Origin: Sphingomonadaceae bacterium OTU29LAMAA1 | GTDB taxonomy: Bacteria; Pseudomonadota; Alphaproteobacteria; Sphingomonadales; Sphingomonadaceae | Assembly: GCA_024072375.1 (NCBI GenBank) | Contig: CP099617.1 | Location: 601,001-665,000 of the forward strand | Reading direction: 5' to 3' | DNA length: 64,000 nt | In this document: positions 8,904 to 17,769 of the stretch, piece by piece | Numbering within the stretch: position 1 is the stretch's first letter | Layout of the letters: every line of letters begins with the position of its first letter | Program-made: the position numbers and the translations under genes | The notes under the pieces: generated by a model | What the model saw: the letters and a program-made list of their open reading frames with translations, nothing else | Database searches by the model: none | Told to the model about the DNA's origin: nothing

Positions 8904-9421
8904 AGGCGGCTCTCGCCATCGTCGCGCTCCTGTCCGCCTCGCAGGCCGAGGCGCAGACACGCTGCATCACCACGCCCGAGGCGGAGGCGATGGCGCTCGT
9001 CGCCTTGCCCGACATCATCCAGCAAACCGGGATCGTCTGTTCCAGCCGCCTGCCCGCCAACAGTCTGGTGCGGCGGACGGACAGCGACTTCCTCGATCGA
9101 TATCGACAGGCGGCGGATCGCGCCTGGCCGAACGCCCGTGCGGCGATCGTCAAGCTGTCCGATCCGATGATCGATTCGCTGCTGCAATCCGAATTCGCGC
9201 GGCCGCTGCTGACGGCGGCGTTGGCACCCGTGCTGGTCGGCCGGATCAACCCCGCCGATTGCGGTACGATCGACCGGTTCGTGACGCAGCTTGCCCCCCT
9301 GCCCCCGGCCAACACCGCGGGGGTGATCGTCACCACATTGCGTTATTTCAAGGCGGAGAAGGCGAAGGGGAAGGCGATCAACGTTCCCGACTTGCCGCTC
9401 TGCACGGAGGCCGGGCGATGA
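8900..9421 (+). CDS. Secreted protein of unknown function
   Basis: A 173-residue protein I do not recognise. It begins with a likely cleavable signal peptide (ALAIVALLSASQAEAQ). The mature part is about 150 residues with three cysteines (in TRCITT, GIVCSS and ADCGTI) plus one near the end (LPLCTEA), which could form disulfides in the periplasm. Its ATG overlaps the ispDF stop, and its stop overlaps the pncC start, so it is translated from the same message. Nothing ties it to isoprenoid synthesis beyond this position. Confidence 0.8.
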   Translation: MKAALAIVALLSASQAEAQTRCITTPEAEAMALVALPDIIQQTGIVCSSRLPANSLVRRTDSDFLDRYRQAADRAWPNARAAIVKLSDPMIDSLLQSEFARPLLTAALAPVLVGRINPADCGTIDRFVTQLAPLPPANTAGVIVTTLRYFKAEKAKGKAINVPDLPLCTEAGR

Positions 9422-9921
9422 CGGACACGTTGCTGCCTGCGGAGCTGCTCGCCGCCGCGGAACGCGTGGTGGAGGCGAACCGCGCAGCGGGCCGGACGAT
9501 CGCGCTCGCCGAAAGCTGCACCGGCGGACTCGTCGCCGCGGCGATCACCGAAATCCCCGGGTCATCGGATGTGTTCGGTGCCGGCTTCGTCACCTATTCG
9601 AACGAAGCCAAGATGAAGCTGCTGAAGGTCAATTCCGACGTGCTGGAAACGTTCGGCGCGGTGTCGATCGCGGTGGCGTGGAGCATGGCGCAGGGTGCGC
9701 TCGCCAACAGCGGCGCCGACGTCGCCGTGGCGATTACGGGTATCGCCGGGCCGGGTGGCGGATCGGAGAAGAAGCCGGTCGGCACCGTCGTATTCGCGCG
9801 CGCGGAAAAGGGTGGCGATCCAAGCGACGTTCACGCCGATCGCAAGATGTTCGGCGATCTGGGTCGCGGCGGCATCCGCCTTCAGGCGGCGCTGGTCGCG
9901 CTGGAATTGCTGCTGCCGTAA
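9418..9921 (+). CDS. pncC: Nicotinamide-nucleotide amidohydrolase PncC (CinA C-terminal family)
   Basis: Stand-alone CinA C-terminal domain, 167 residues, expected to deamidate nicotinamide mononucleotide to nicotinate mononucleotide in pyridine salvage. Signatures are LAESCTGGLVAAAIT, VTYSNEAKMKLL and ITGIAGPGGGSEKKPVGTV. The start at 9418 sits in an ATGA with the preceding stop; an upstream in-frame start would overlap the preceding gene heavily. The 3' end overlaps the convergent ratA-like gene by 40 bp. Confidence 0.92.
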   Translation: MTDTLLPAELLAAAERVVEANRAAGRTIALAESCTGGLVAAAITEIPGSSDVFGAGFVTYSNEAKMKLLKVNSDVLETFGAVSIAVAWSMAQGALANSGADVAVAITGIAGPGGGSEKKPVGTVVFARAEKGGDPSDVHADRKMFGDLGRGGIRLQAALVALELLLP

Positions 9922-10340
9922 AGCACCTTCGCGCGATCCTCGAACGCGCCGATCATCCGGCGCAGCGCGACCCCGAACACCTGCCCCGCCAGCATTTCGA
10001 ACATCCGGTTCTTGAACTGGAAATCGACCGTGAAATCGACCGCGCAGCCGCCCTCCTCGGCACGGAAGCGCCAGTCGTTGTGCAGGTATTTCAGCGGTCC
10101 ATCTATATATTCGACGTGGATGTGCTCGGGCCGCGTCTTCTCCACCTTCGACGTGAAGGTTTCGCGCAGCCCCTTGAACCCGACGATCATGTCCGCAAGC
10201 GTCGCGGTGTCGCTATCCTGCCGGACGCGCATCGCGCTGACCCAGGGCAGAAACTCCGGATAGCGCTTCACGTCGGCCACCATGTCGAACATCTGCTCCG
10301 GCGTGTAGGGCAGATGGCGTGTCTCGCTGTGCTTAGGCAC
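9882..10340 (-). CDS. RatA/Coq10-family START-like protein
   Basis: A 152-residue START-superfamily protein (polyketide cyclase/dehydrase, Coq10 branch). The motif [19 protein letters not shown] and the basic [13 protein letters not shown] region are family hallmarks. In E. coli the homologue was called RatA (toxin), while mitochondrial and other homologues bind ubiquinone; for alphaproteobacteria the ubiquinone role seems the more natural, but this is inference. No antitoxin gene is next to it. It starts with GTG at 10340, overlapping the lipA stop by 8 bp, so it is coupled to lipA. Its 3' end overlaps pncC by 40 bp. Confidence 0.85.
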   Translation of the reverse strand: MPKHSETRHLPYTPEQMFDMVADVKRYPEFLPWVSAMRVRQDSDTATLADMIVGFKGLRETFTSKVEKTRPEHIHVEYIDGPLKYLHNDWRFRAEEGGCAVDFTVDFQFKNRMFEMLAGQVFGVALRRMIGAFEDRAKVLYGSSNSSATSAA

Positions 10341-11274
10341 GTGCAGCCAACTTCGCCTCGCGGTTCACGCGCATCTTCGCGAAATCGTCCCCGGCATGAT
10401 AGCTCGACCGCGTCAACGGCGATGATGCGACCAGCAGGAACCCCTTGGCGCGCGCGATCGCGGCATAGCTGTCGAACGCCTTGGGCGTAACGAATTCCTC
10501 GACCCTGGCATGCCGCGGCGTCGGCTGAAGATACTGACCCATCGTCAGGAAATCGATGTCGGCCGAGCGCATGTCGTCCATTACCTGATGCACCTCGAGC
10601 CGCTGTTCGCCGAGCCCGAGCATCACGCCGGATTTGGTGAAGATCGACGGGTCGAGCTTCTTGACGCTCTCCAGCAGCCGGATCGATGCGTAGTAGCGTG
10701 CGCCGGGCCGGATCGTCGGATACAGCCGCGGCACGGTTTCGAGATTGTGGTTGTAGACGTCCGGCCGCGCCGCGACGATCGCCTCGACCGCGGCCTCGTG
10801 CTTGTTGCGGAAATCCGGCGTCAGGATTTCGATCGTCGTCCGCGGATTGGACCGGCGGATCGCCTCGATCACCTTCACAAACTGCTTTGCCCCGCCATCC
10901 GGCAGATCGTCGCGATCGACCGAGGTGACGACGATATGCTCCAGCCCCATCTGTGCCGCGGCGTCGGCGACGTTGTTCGGCTCCATCGGGTCGACCGCGC
11001 GCGGCATGCCGGTCTTGACGTTGCAGAAAGCGCAGGCGCGGGTGCAGGTGTCGCCCAGGATCATGACGGTCGCATGCTTCTTGGACCAGCATTCGCCGAT
11101 GTTCGGACAGGCCGCTTCTTCGCAGACGGTCGTCAGGCTCTTCGACCGCATCAGCTCGCGCGTCGCGGCGAAGCCGGCGCTGGTCGGCGCTTTCACGCGG
11201 ATCCAGTCGGGCTTGCGCAGACGGGGTTCGGACCCGGAAAGCGGGACTTTGGCGAGCGGCGTCATCTCGTTCAT
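10333..11274 (-). CDS. lipA: Lipoyl synthase LipA
   Basis: Radical-SAM enzyme, 313 residues, that inserts two sulfurs into protein-bound octanoate to make lipoyl groups. Both iron-sulfur clusters can be seen: the auxiliary cluster cysteines in [12 protein letters not shown] and the radical-[12 protein letters not shown] conserved [11 protein letters not shown] motif lies near the C-terminus. It is followed by the overlapping ratA/coq10-like gene and faces the carbonic anhydrase gene divergently across 166 bp. Confidence 0.96.
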   Translation of the reverse strand: MNEMTPLAKVPLSGSEPRLRKPDWIRVKAPTSAGFAATRELMRSKSLTTVCEEAACPNIGECWSKKHATVMILGDTCTRACAFCNVKTGMPRAVDPMEPNNVADAAAQMGLEHIVVTSVDRDDLPDGGAKQFVKVIEAIRRSNPRTTIEILTPDFRNKHEAAVEAIVAARPDVYNHNLETVPRLYPTIRPGARYYASIRLLESVKKLDPSIFTKSGVMLGLGEQRLEVHQVMDDMRSADIDFLTMGQYLQPTPRHARVEEFVTPKAFDSYAAIARAKGFLLVASSPLTRSSYHAGDDFAKMRVNREAKLAARA

Positions 11275-11440
11275 GACCGCGAGATAGCGATCAACCCGGT
11301 CCCGAACAACCTTTGTGGCGCAGCGCGATCACATGGCCGTTTTGCGCCATTGTAAAGCTTTGTGGCTGGGTGGCCGAGCCGTGGGACAACCGGCATTTTA
11401 GCGCGTTATAGCCGAAGACAGGACATATTACGGAGGCAGA

Positions 11441-12073
11441 ATGACCGACTTCAGCGACATGATCGAGGGCTATGGCCGGTTTCGCGAGCAGGCTTGGGTA
11501 GAACAGCGCGAACGCTGGGAAGAGCTTGGACGGGGCCAGAGCCCCAAGGTCATGGTGATCGCCTGTTCCGACAGCCGCGTCGATCCCATGCAGATCTTCG
11601 ATGTCGCGCCGGGCGAGATCTTCGCGGTACGCAACGTCGCCAATCTGGTGCCGCCATTCGAAACGACGCAGGGCTATCACGGTGTGTCGGCGGCGATCGA
11701 ATTCGCGGTGACACAGCTGGAGGTGCCGGAGGTCGTGGTGATGGGTCACGGATCGTGCGGCGGCTGTGCAGCGGCACTGTCCGGCGGCTTCAAGGACGCC
11801 GAACCCGGTCATGGCGGCTTTATCTCCGACTGGGTCGGACTGCTCGACGACGCGAGCGAGCGCGTGAAGGCGAAGTTCGGCGACGGCCCGGATGCGAAGC
11901 GCGAGATGGAGCATGAGGCGGTACGCGTCAGCCTTGCCAACCTGCGCACCTTCCCGTTCATCACGGAGCGGGAGGCTGCGGGCAAGCTGAAGCTGCGCGG
12001 CGCCTATTTCGCGATTGCGGACGGCGTACTGCACGTCATGGACGACGACGGGGTGTTCGCACCCGCACGCTGA
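11441..12073 (+). CDS. Beta-class carbonic anhydrase
   Basis: Cytosolic zinc enzyme, 210 residues, interconverting CO2 and bicarbonate. Zinc ligands and active-site residues are C42, D44 and R46 in ACSDSR, H103 and C106 in MGHGSCGGC. A ribosome site GGAGG lies six bases before the ATG. It is divergent from lipA and convergent with the GNAT gene. It is monocistronic in this view. Confidence 0.95.
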   Translation: MTDFSDMIEGYGRFREQAWVEQRERWEELGRGQSPKVMVIACSDSRVDPMQIFDVAPGEIFAVRNVANLVPPFETTQGYHGVSAAIEFAVTQLEVPEVVVMGHGSCGGCAAALSGGFKDAEPGHGGFISDWVGLLDDASERVKAKFGDGPDAKREMEHEAVRVSLANLRTFPFITEREAAGKLKLRGAYFAIADGVLHVMDDDGVFAPAR

Positions 12074-12082
12074 TGTGTCGAC

Positions 12083-12110
12083 GGGGCGATGTCAGATACG
12101 GCGTCGCCCC
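12083..12110. terminator. Possible bidirectional terminator hairpin
   Basis: A 7-bp stem (GGGGCGA / TCGCCCC, 14-nt loop) lies in the short gap between the convergent carbonic anhydrase and GNAT genes. There is no T-tract on either side, so it is only a weak candidate. Confidence 0.35.
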
Positions 12111-12116
12111 CGATCT

Positions 12117-12638
12117 TCAGATCGACATGGCGTAGATGACGTCGTCGCACAGCATATTACCGACCTGATACTGACGCCGTCCCGCGACTGTGAAGCCGCG
12201 CCGTTCGTAGAACCGCCTCGCATGCGTATTCCTCCCGAGAACGCCGAGCAGCAGCCGCGTCTTGCCGAGCGCGCGCGCGTCATCGATCGCCTGCGTCATC
12301 AACCGGGTGCCGAGGCCTGTGCCTTGCGCGATCGTGAGCGTGTAGATGCGGCGGAGTTCGATATCGTCCCTGCCCGTCGCGATCGGGAAATCGGGCATGG
12401 TCATCAGCGTGTAGCCGACCGGCGCGCCGCCGTCGGGATGCTCGGCGATCGTGACGATGCTGTCAGGGGCATCGCTCCAGGCGGCGAATTTCCCGGCCGA
12501 GCTGTTCCTCATGACGTGCGCGACGATGTCCGCGCCGTCCAATATGCCGGCGAAGGTGCCGAGGAAACTCGCACCCGCGACCAGCGCGACCGCGGGCGCA
12601 TCCTCGCTGGACGCACGCCGCAGCCGCCACCGCGTCAT
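12117..12638 (-). CDS. GNAT-family N-acetyltransferase
   Basis: A 173-residue acetyl-CoA-dependent N-acetyltransferase of unknown substrate. The acetyl-CoA-binding motif A is visible as RRIYTLTIAQGTGLGTRLM, with the downstream LLGVLGRNTHARRFYERRGF typical of the fold. Its ATG overlaps the ndk stop (TGATG), so it is translationally coupled to ndk. The shared operon does not by itself point to a substrate. Confidence 0.85.
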   Translation of the reverse strand: MTRWRLRRASSEDAPAVALVAGASFLGTFAGILDGADIVAHVMRNSSAGKFAAWSDAPDSIVTIAEHPDGGAPVGYTLMTMPDFPIATGRDDIELRRIYTLTIAQGTGLGTRLMTQAIDDARALGKTRLLLGVLGRNTHARRFYERRGFTVAGRRQYQVGNMLCDDVIYAMSI

Positions 12639-13060
12639 CAGCCGACGATTTCGTTCGGCTGGAAGAAATAGGCGATCTCGATCTCGGCATTCTCGTCCGA
12701 ATCCGAACCGTGCACGGTGTTCGCCTCGATCGATTCGGCCAGCTCCTTGCGGATCGTGCCGGGCTCGGCGTTCGCCGGGTTGGTCGCGCCCATGATCTCG
12801 CGATTACGCTGCATCGCGTTCTCGCCTTCCAGCACCTGCACGACGACCGGACCGGAGATCATGAACGTGACGAGGTCGTTGAAGAACGGACGCTCGCGGT
12901 GCACGTCGTAGAAGCCCTCGGCCTGCTCACGGGTCATCTGGATGCGCTTGGAGGCGACGACGCGCAGGCCGGCTTCCTCGAGCATCTTGGTGACCGCACC
13001 GGTCAGGTTGCGGCGGGTGGCATCGGGTTTGATGATCGAAAAGGTACGGTTCGCGGCCAT
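12638..13060 (-). CDS. ndk: Nucleoside diphosphate kinase
   Basis: Transfers the gamma phosphate from ATP to nucleoside diphosphates through a phospho-histidine. It has 140 residues, the usual length. The start region [12 protein letters not shown] and the active-site motif near the end ([13 protein letters not shown], catalytic H) are clear. I chose the ATG at 13060; a GTG three codons upstream (13069) is closer to the AGGAG, which lies 12 nt before the ATG and only 3 nt before the GTG, so the exact start is uncertain. Confidence 0.95.
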   Translation of the reverse strand: MAANRTFSIIKPDATRRNLTGAVTKMLEEAGLRVVASKRIQMTREQAEGFYDVHRERPFFNDLVTFMISGPVVVQVLEGENAMQRNREIMGATNPANAEPGTIRKELAESIEANTVHGSDSDENAEIEIAYFFQPNEIVG

Positions 13061-13181
13061 GATGGTCACGGGCTCCTGTGGTTTTGTTGCAATTCTCGAA
13101 GTGGCGCCGCCCTAGTCGGGGGTGGTCCGGTTTGCAACCGGTTCGGATGGTGGCGGCCCGCGGCGCACCGTCCGCCCCCGC

Positions 13182-13287
13182 CGTCATCCCGGCGAACGGA
13201 GGGATCAATGGGAAGCAATCAGGCAGCGATGACGCTCAACCTCGCAACCTGTGCATCCATGGGGTCCCGGCGTTCGCCGGGATGACG
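13182..13287. repeat. Intergenic palindromic element, copy A
   Basis: A perfect 17-bp inverted repeat: CGTCATCCCGGCGAACG at 13182-13198 and its reverse complement at 13271-13287, enclosing 72 bp. It lies in the gap between holC and ndk, both on the minus strand. The outer CGTCAyCCCGG ends match copies B, C and D in this window. Function is unknown; RNA stem formation in the ndk-upstream transcript is possible. Confidence 0.75.
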
Positions 13288-13303
13288 GGTCAGGCGCGCG
13301 AGG

Positions 13304-13744
13304 TCACGCCGCCTGTTCCCAGCGGCCGGCGTCGTTCTGCTTCCAGTAACGCCGCTCGACACCCTCGCGTCCGTTCAAATCGCGCCACGCCTTGCGAGCC
13401 GGCTGGATGTGAGCGTCCTCGAAGAAATGAAATGCCCGGTCGAAATCGAGCGCGTCATCCCGCCATTCGCCATCGACGAGGGCGATATGGCGAGCCGCAT
13501 TCGCCGCGTTCACGTCGGCCGCGATCAGGATCGGCTGCAGCGTGTCGTCGCCCATGCCGATCTGGCCATGCGGCAGGAAGCTGTCGGCGCGATACGTCCA
13601 CAGCAGCCGGTCGAGGTCCGCGCGCTGGTCGTCTCGGGCGCTGACGATCAGCAGGCGGGCGCCCGATTCCACGACCTTCGCCGCGATCTGCGGCAGGGCG
13701 CGGTCGAGCGGGGTGGCGGTGAGATGATAGAAATCGACCTGCAT
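13304..13744 (-). CDS. holC: DNA polymerase III chi subunit
   Basis: Clamp-loader accessory subunit of 146 residues that links the replicase to single-strand-binding protein. The N-terminal MQVDFYHLTATPLDRALP and the central SFLPHGQIGMGDDTLQPILI are characteristic of HolC. The gene follows pepA on the same strand after 43 bp, the same pairing seen in many proteobacteria. Confidence 0.9.
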   Translation of the reverse strand: MQVDFYHLTATPLDRALPQIAAKVVESGARLLIVSARDDQRADLDRLLWTYRADSFLPHGQIGMGDDTLQPILIAADVNAANAARHIALVDGEWRDDALDFDRAFHFFEDAHIQPARKAWRDLNGREGVERRYWKQNDAGRWEQAA

Positions 13745-13787
13745 CGCCAGATCCTATCCCACACGCGCCACCCGCTCCAGTGTTCGC

Positions 13788-15260
13788 TCAGCGTTCGAAA
13801 TTGTCGGCGATCACCCGGTCGAGCAGCTTGACGCCATAGCCCGTCGCGCCCTTGTCATAGGTCGTGCCGGGCTTGTCGCTCCACACCATGCCGGCGATGT
13901 CGAGGTGGGCCCATTGCACCCCGCTGTCGACGTAACGCTGGATGAACTGCGCCGCGGTGATCGATCCTGCGCCGCGCGGCCCGACGTTCTTCATGTCGGC
14001 GATCGGCGAATCGATCAGCTTGTCGTATGTGTCCGACAGCGGGAAGCGCCACAGCTTGTCGCCGGTCGCGATGCCGGCGGCCAGCAGCTTGTCCGCCAGC
14101 GCATCGTCGTTCGCGAACAATCCGCCATATTCGTTGCCGAGGCTGACGATCATCGCACCCGTCAGCGTGGCGAGATCGATGATCGTCTTCGGCCGGAACG
14201 TCTTCTGCGTCCACGTGATGGCATCGGCCAGCACCAGTCGCCCCTCGGCATCGGTATTGAGGATCTCGATGGTCTGGCCCGACATCGACGTCACCACGTC
14301 ACCGGGCCGCTGCGCGTTCGCGTCCGGCATGTTCTCGACCAGACCCATTACACCGACGACGTTGATCTTCGCCTTGCGCGCGGCGAGTGCCTTCATCGTG
14401 CCGGCGACGGCACCCGCGCCGCCCATATCCCACTTCATGTCTTCCATGCCGGCACCCGGCTTCAGCGAGATGCCGCCGCTGTCGAAGGTGACGCCCTTGC
14501 CGACCAGCGCCAGCGAGGGGTCGCCTTCCCCTGCGCCGTTCCACTTCAACGCAAGGATGCGGGCCTCGCGCACCGAACCCTGGCTGACGCCGAGCAGCGC
14601 GCCCATGCCGTGCTCCGCCATCTCCGCCTCGTCGACGACGATGATCTCGAGCCCAAGTCCCTCGACGTCCTTGCGGACCTGCTCGACGAAGCTTTCAGGA
14701 TACAGGATGTTCGGCGGCGCAGCGACCAGGTTACGGGTGAGTTCGAGCCCCTTCGTCAGAGCATCCTGTGCCGCCCATGCGGCGTCCGTACCGTCCGGCG
14801 CACCCGCGACCGTGAGCGTGGCGAGTGTCGGCTTCTGCTTGTCCTTCAGCCGCGTGCGATAATGATCGTAGCGCCAAGCACGCTGCGCGGCGGCGCCGGC
14901 GAAGCGCGCGGCAGCCTTGGCCGTGGGCGCGGCTGCGGACAGGTCGACCGTCACGTCGGTCGCGCCGGAGGTCAGCAGCTTCGCGACGAGCGCACCGCCC
15001 GCCTTTTCCCAGTCCGCCTCGCCACCCGCGCCGACGCCCAGCAACAGCACGCGACGGGTCGCATCGCCCTCCGCCAGGAACAGGTCGACGATCGCGCCTG
15101 CCTCGCCCTCGAAGCGCGCCGCCGCCGCCGCCGCGCTGGCGATGACCTGATGCCCGTCGCCGAGGCCCGGCCAACCGGCGCGTCCGGCGATATCCTTTTC
15201 CACCGGCAGCGCGAGGATCGCGGGGGCGGCAGCGACGGTGGGGGAAAACGCGATCTGCAT
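13788..15260 (-). CDS. pepA: Leucyl aminopeptidase (M17 family)
   Basis: Two-metal cytosolic aminopeptidase, 490 residues. Metal-binding and catalytic motifs are VGKGVTFDSGGISLKPG, MKWDMGGAGAV and NTDAEGRLVLADAI. The ATG at 15260 gives MQIAFSPTV and the normal family length; the frame stays open far upstream but that part is not conserved-looking. It is divergent from lptD across about 154 bp and followed by holC. Confidence 0.94.
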   Translation of the reverse strand: MQIAFSPTVAAAPAILALPVEKDIAGRAGWPGLGDGHQVIASAAAAAARFEGEAGAIVDLFLAEGDATRRVLLLGVGAGGEADWEKAGGALVAKLLTSGATDVTVDLSAAAPTAKAAARFAGAAAQRAWRYDHYRTRLKDKQKPTLATLTVAGAPDGTDAAWAAQDALTKGLELTRNLVAAPPNILYPESFVEQVRKDVEGLGLEIIVVDEAEMAEHGMGALLGVSQGSVREARILALKWNGAGEGDPSLALVGKGVTFDSGGISLKPGAGMEDMKWDMGGAGAVAGTMKALAARKAKINVVGVMGLVENMPDANAQRPGDVVTSMSGQTIEILNTDAEGRLVLADAITWTQKTFRPKTIIDLATLTGAMIVSLGNEYGGLFANDDALADKLLAAGIATGDKLWRFPLSDTYDKLIDSPIADMKNVGPRGAGSITAAQFIQRYVDSGVQWAHLDIAGMVWSDKPGTTYDKGATGYGVKLLDRVIADNFER

Positions 15261-15414
15261 GAAAGGCAACTTCCTGGCACTGAAAACAGGCGCTTGATCT
15301 AGGGTCGGCGAGCGGGAAGCACAACGATTGCAGCGATGCCCCGGTGATGCGATAGGCACGGGCGAGGCGTCGTTCAGGGCGGCGCCGGTCACGCCAAAGG
15401 GTGTCCGGATCATC

Positions 15415-17685
15415 GTGTTGCGTTTCGACCTTCTCGCCGGTTGTGCCCTAGCCGCGGCTCTCGCCACCGCTCCGGCGGCGGCGACCGCCACGCCGGCGAT
15501 CGCGCCATCGCCGCAGGATCTGCAGGACCGCGGCGTCGCGCCGCCTCCGGCCAGCGATCCGGCGATCACCGCACCCGCCGCTGACGACCAGGTGCAGTTC
15601 AGCGCGGGCAGCCTCGAATACGACACCAACTCCGACGTCGTCACGGCCCTGACCGAGGTCCGGATGTTCCGGCAGGGCGATCGCCTGCGCGCGGACCGGG
15701 TCGTGTGGAACCGCAAGACCGGCAAGGTCGTCGCCACCGGCAACATCGCGATCACCAATCCGCAGGGCGACATCGCCTATGGCGATTCGATCGAGCTGAC
15801 CGATTCGCTGAAGGACGGTATGGTCGACAATATGCTCGTCGTCCTCGAACAGGGCGGCCGCATGGCGGCGGCACGGGGTACGCGGCTGCCCGACGGAACG
15901 ATGCAGCTCGACAAGGCCGCCTACACGCCCTGCGCGGTCACCACGTCCGAGGGATGTCCGAAGGAGCCGTCGTGGAAGATCACGGCGATCCGCATCACAT
16001 ACCGGCCGGATCGCGAGCGCGTGTTCTTCGGCGGTGGTCGCTTCCACCTGTTCGGCCTGCCCGCCCTGCCGCTGCCAGCCTTCTCGATGCCGGTCGGTGG
16101 CGGATCGGAAAGCGGGTTCCTGACGCCCGATTTTCAGCTCGATCGCGTCAACGGGCTCGAGTTCGTCACCCCCTATTATTTCCGTCTCGCCCCCAACAAG
16201 GGGCTGATACTGACGCCGCACGTCTTCACCGAAGTCCTGCCGATGATGCAGGCGCAATATGATGCGCTGGGGACGCATGGCGCCTTCCGCGTCACGGCCT
16301 ATGCGACCGAAAGCCGCCGCAGCGACGATCTCAACACCAGCACGCCGACCGATACGAAACGGGCGTTCCGCGGCTATCTGGATGGCGTCGCCCGGTATCA
16401 GCTGTCGCCGTACTGGAGCATTGCGGGGTCGGCGCGGCTGACCACCGATCGCACGTTCCTGCGCCGGTATGACATATCGCGCGACGACCGGCTGCGAACC
16501 ACGGCATCGCTGGAGCGGATCGACCCGAACACCTATTTTGCGCTGACCGGCTGGTACGTGCAGACGCTGCGGGTCAACGACCCGCAAGGGTCGCAGCCGA
16601 TCGCCTTGCCCGAGCTGGACTTCCGCAAGCGGATCGACCTCGGTGGCGGCAAGCTGCAATTGCAGGCCAACACGCTGGCGATCACCCGGACGCAAGGGCA
16701 GGATACGCAGCGTGCCTTCGTCGCCGGGCAATGGGATCTGCGCAGGCTGACCAACTGGGGTCAGGAGGTGACGCTGACCGCCTACGCCCGCGCCGACGCC
16801 TACAACACCAATGATTCGCTGCTGACGAACGTCGTGAGTTATCGCGGCGTCGACGGGTTCCAGACCCGTGCGATCGGCGCGCTGGCGGTCGACGTCAAAT
16901 GGCCGTTCGTGGGCGAATTCCTCGGCGGGACGCAGCGGCTGACCCCTCGGCTGCAGATCGTCGCATCCCCGAAGGTCGCGAACCTCGACGTGCCGAACGA
17001 GGATGCGCGCGCCGTCGATCTGGAGGATTCGAACCTGTTCGCGCTCAATCGCTTCGCCGGCTACGATCGCTTCGAGGACAGCAGCCGCGCCACCTATGGC
17101 GCCGAATGGGCCGTCGCGTTGCCGGGCATCACCGTCAATACGGTGATCGGGCAGAGCTATCGCTTGTCGACGCGACCGACGATCCTGCCGGACGGCACCG
17201 GCCTGAGCGACCGTTTCTCGGATTACGTCGGCCGCACGACCGTGCGTGTCCGCGATTTCGTGTCGTTCACGCACCGCTATCGCCTCGACAAGGATGGTTT
17301 CGCGGTTCGGCGTAACGAGGTCGATGCGACGATCGGATCGCGATCGACCTACGTGCTGGCCGGATACCTGCGGCTCAACCGCAATATCGTGCCCGCGATC
17401 GAGGATTTGCAGGACCGCGAGGAAGCACGCGTCGCCGGCCGCGTGCAATTCGCGCGGTTCTGGTCCGTATTCGGGTCCGCCATCGTCGACCTGACCGACC
17501 GGCGCGAAGACCCGCAGTCGTTCTCGGACGGCTTCGACCCCATTCGTCATCGGCTTGGCGTGCAATATGAGGACGATTGTCTGCGTCTGGGCGCGACATG
17601 GCGACGCGATTATCAGGATACCGGCGACGCCCGCTCCGGCAACAGCTTCCTGTTGACGCTGGCGTTGACCAATCTCGGCCGCTAA
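15415..17685 (+). CDS. lptD: LPS-assembly outer-membrane protein LptD
   Basis: Outer-membrane beta-barrel that inserts lipopolysaccharide at the cell surface. A signal peptide (LRFDLLAGCALAAALATAPA) is followed by an N-terminal LptA/OstA-like jellyroll (about residues 50-190: FSAGSLEYDTNSDVVTA, RADRVVWNRKTGKVVATG) and then a long barrel region ending in the short C-terminal strand of outer-membrane proteins. About 756 residues from the GTG at 15415; a TTG at 15418 is an alternative. It heads the conserved order lptD-surA-pdxA-rsmA known from E. coli and other bacteria. Confidence 0.93.
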   Translation: MLRFDLLAGCALAAALATAPAAATATPAIAPSPQDLQDRGVAPPPASDPAITAPAADDQVQFSAGSLEYDTNSDVVTALTEVRMFRQGDRLRADRVVWNRKTGKVVATGNIAITNPQGDIAYGDSIELTDSLKDGMVDNMLVVLEQGGRMAAARGTRLPDGTMQLDKAAYTPCAVTTSEGCPKEPSWKITAIRITYRPDRERVFFGGGRFHLFGLPALPLPAFSMPVGGGSESGFLTPDFQLDRVNGLEFVTPYYFRLAPNKGLILTPHVFTEVLPMMQAQYDALGTHGAFRVTAYATESRRSDDLNTSTPTDTKRAFRGYLDGVARYQLSPYWSIAGSARLTTDRTFLRRYDISRDDRLRTTASLERIDPNTYFALTGWYVQTLRVNDPQGSQPIALPELDFRKRIDLGGGKLQLQANTLAITRTQGQDTQRAFVAGQWDLRRLTNWGQEVTLTAYARADAYNTNDSLLTNVVSYRGVDGFQTRAIGALAVDVKWPFVGEFLGGTQRLTPRLQIVASPKVANLDVPNEDARAVDLEDSNLFALNRFAGYDRFEDSSRATYGAEWAVALPGITVNTVIGQSYRLSTRPTILPDGTGLSDRFSDYVGRTTVRVRDFVSFTHRYRLDKDGFAVRRNEVDATIGSRSTYVLAGYLRLNRNIVPAIEDLQDREEARVAGRVQFARFWSVFGSAIVDLTDRREDPQSFSDGFDPIRHRLGVQYEDDCLRLGATWRRDYQDTGDARSGNSFLLTLALTNLGR

Positions 17686-17769
17686 GCCGCAGTTCAGCTG
17701 GATCGGGGCAAGACCGGGACAAGGAGTTGCGCCGTCGTGCGCAGCCGAGCTTTGGGGTAACGGAACAAC

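Noticed and set aside
9882..10340. A toxin-antitoxin module at the RatA-like gene
   Set aside because: No antitoxin-like neighbour; the gene is coupled to lipA and fits a Coq10-like role.
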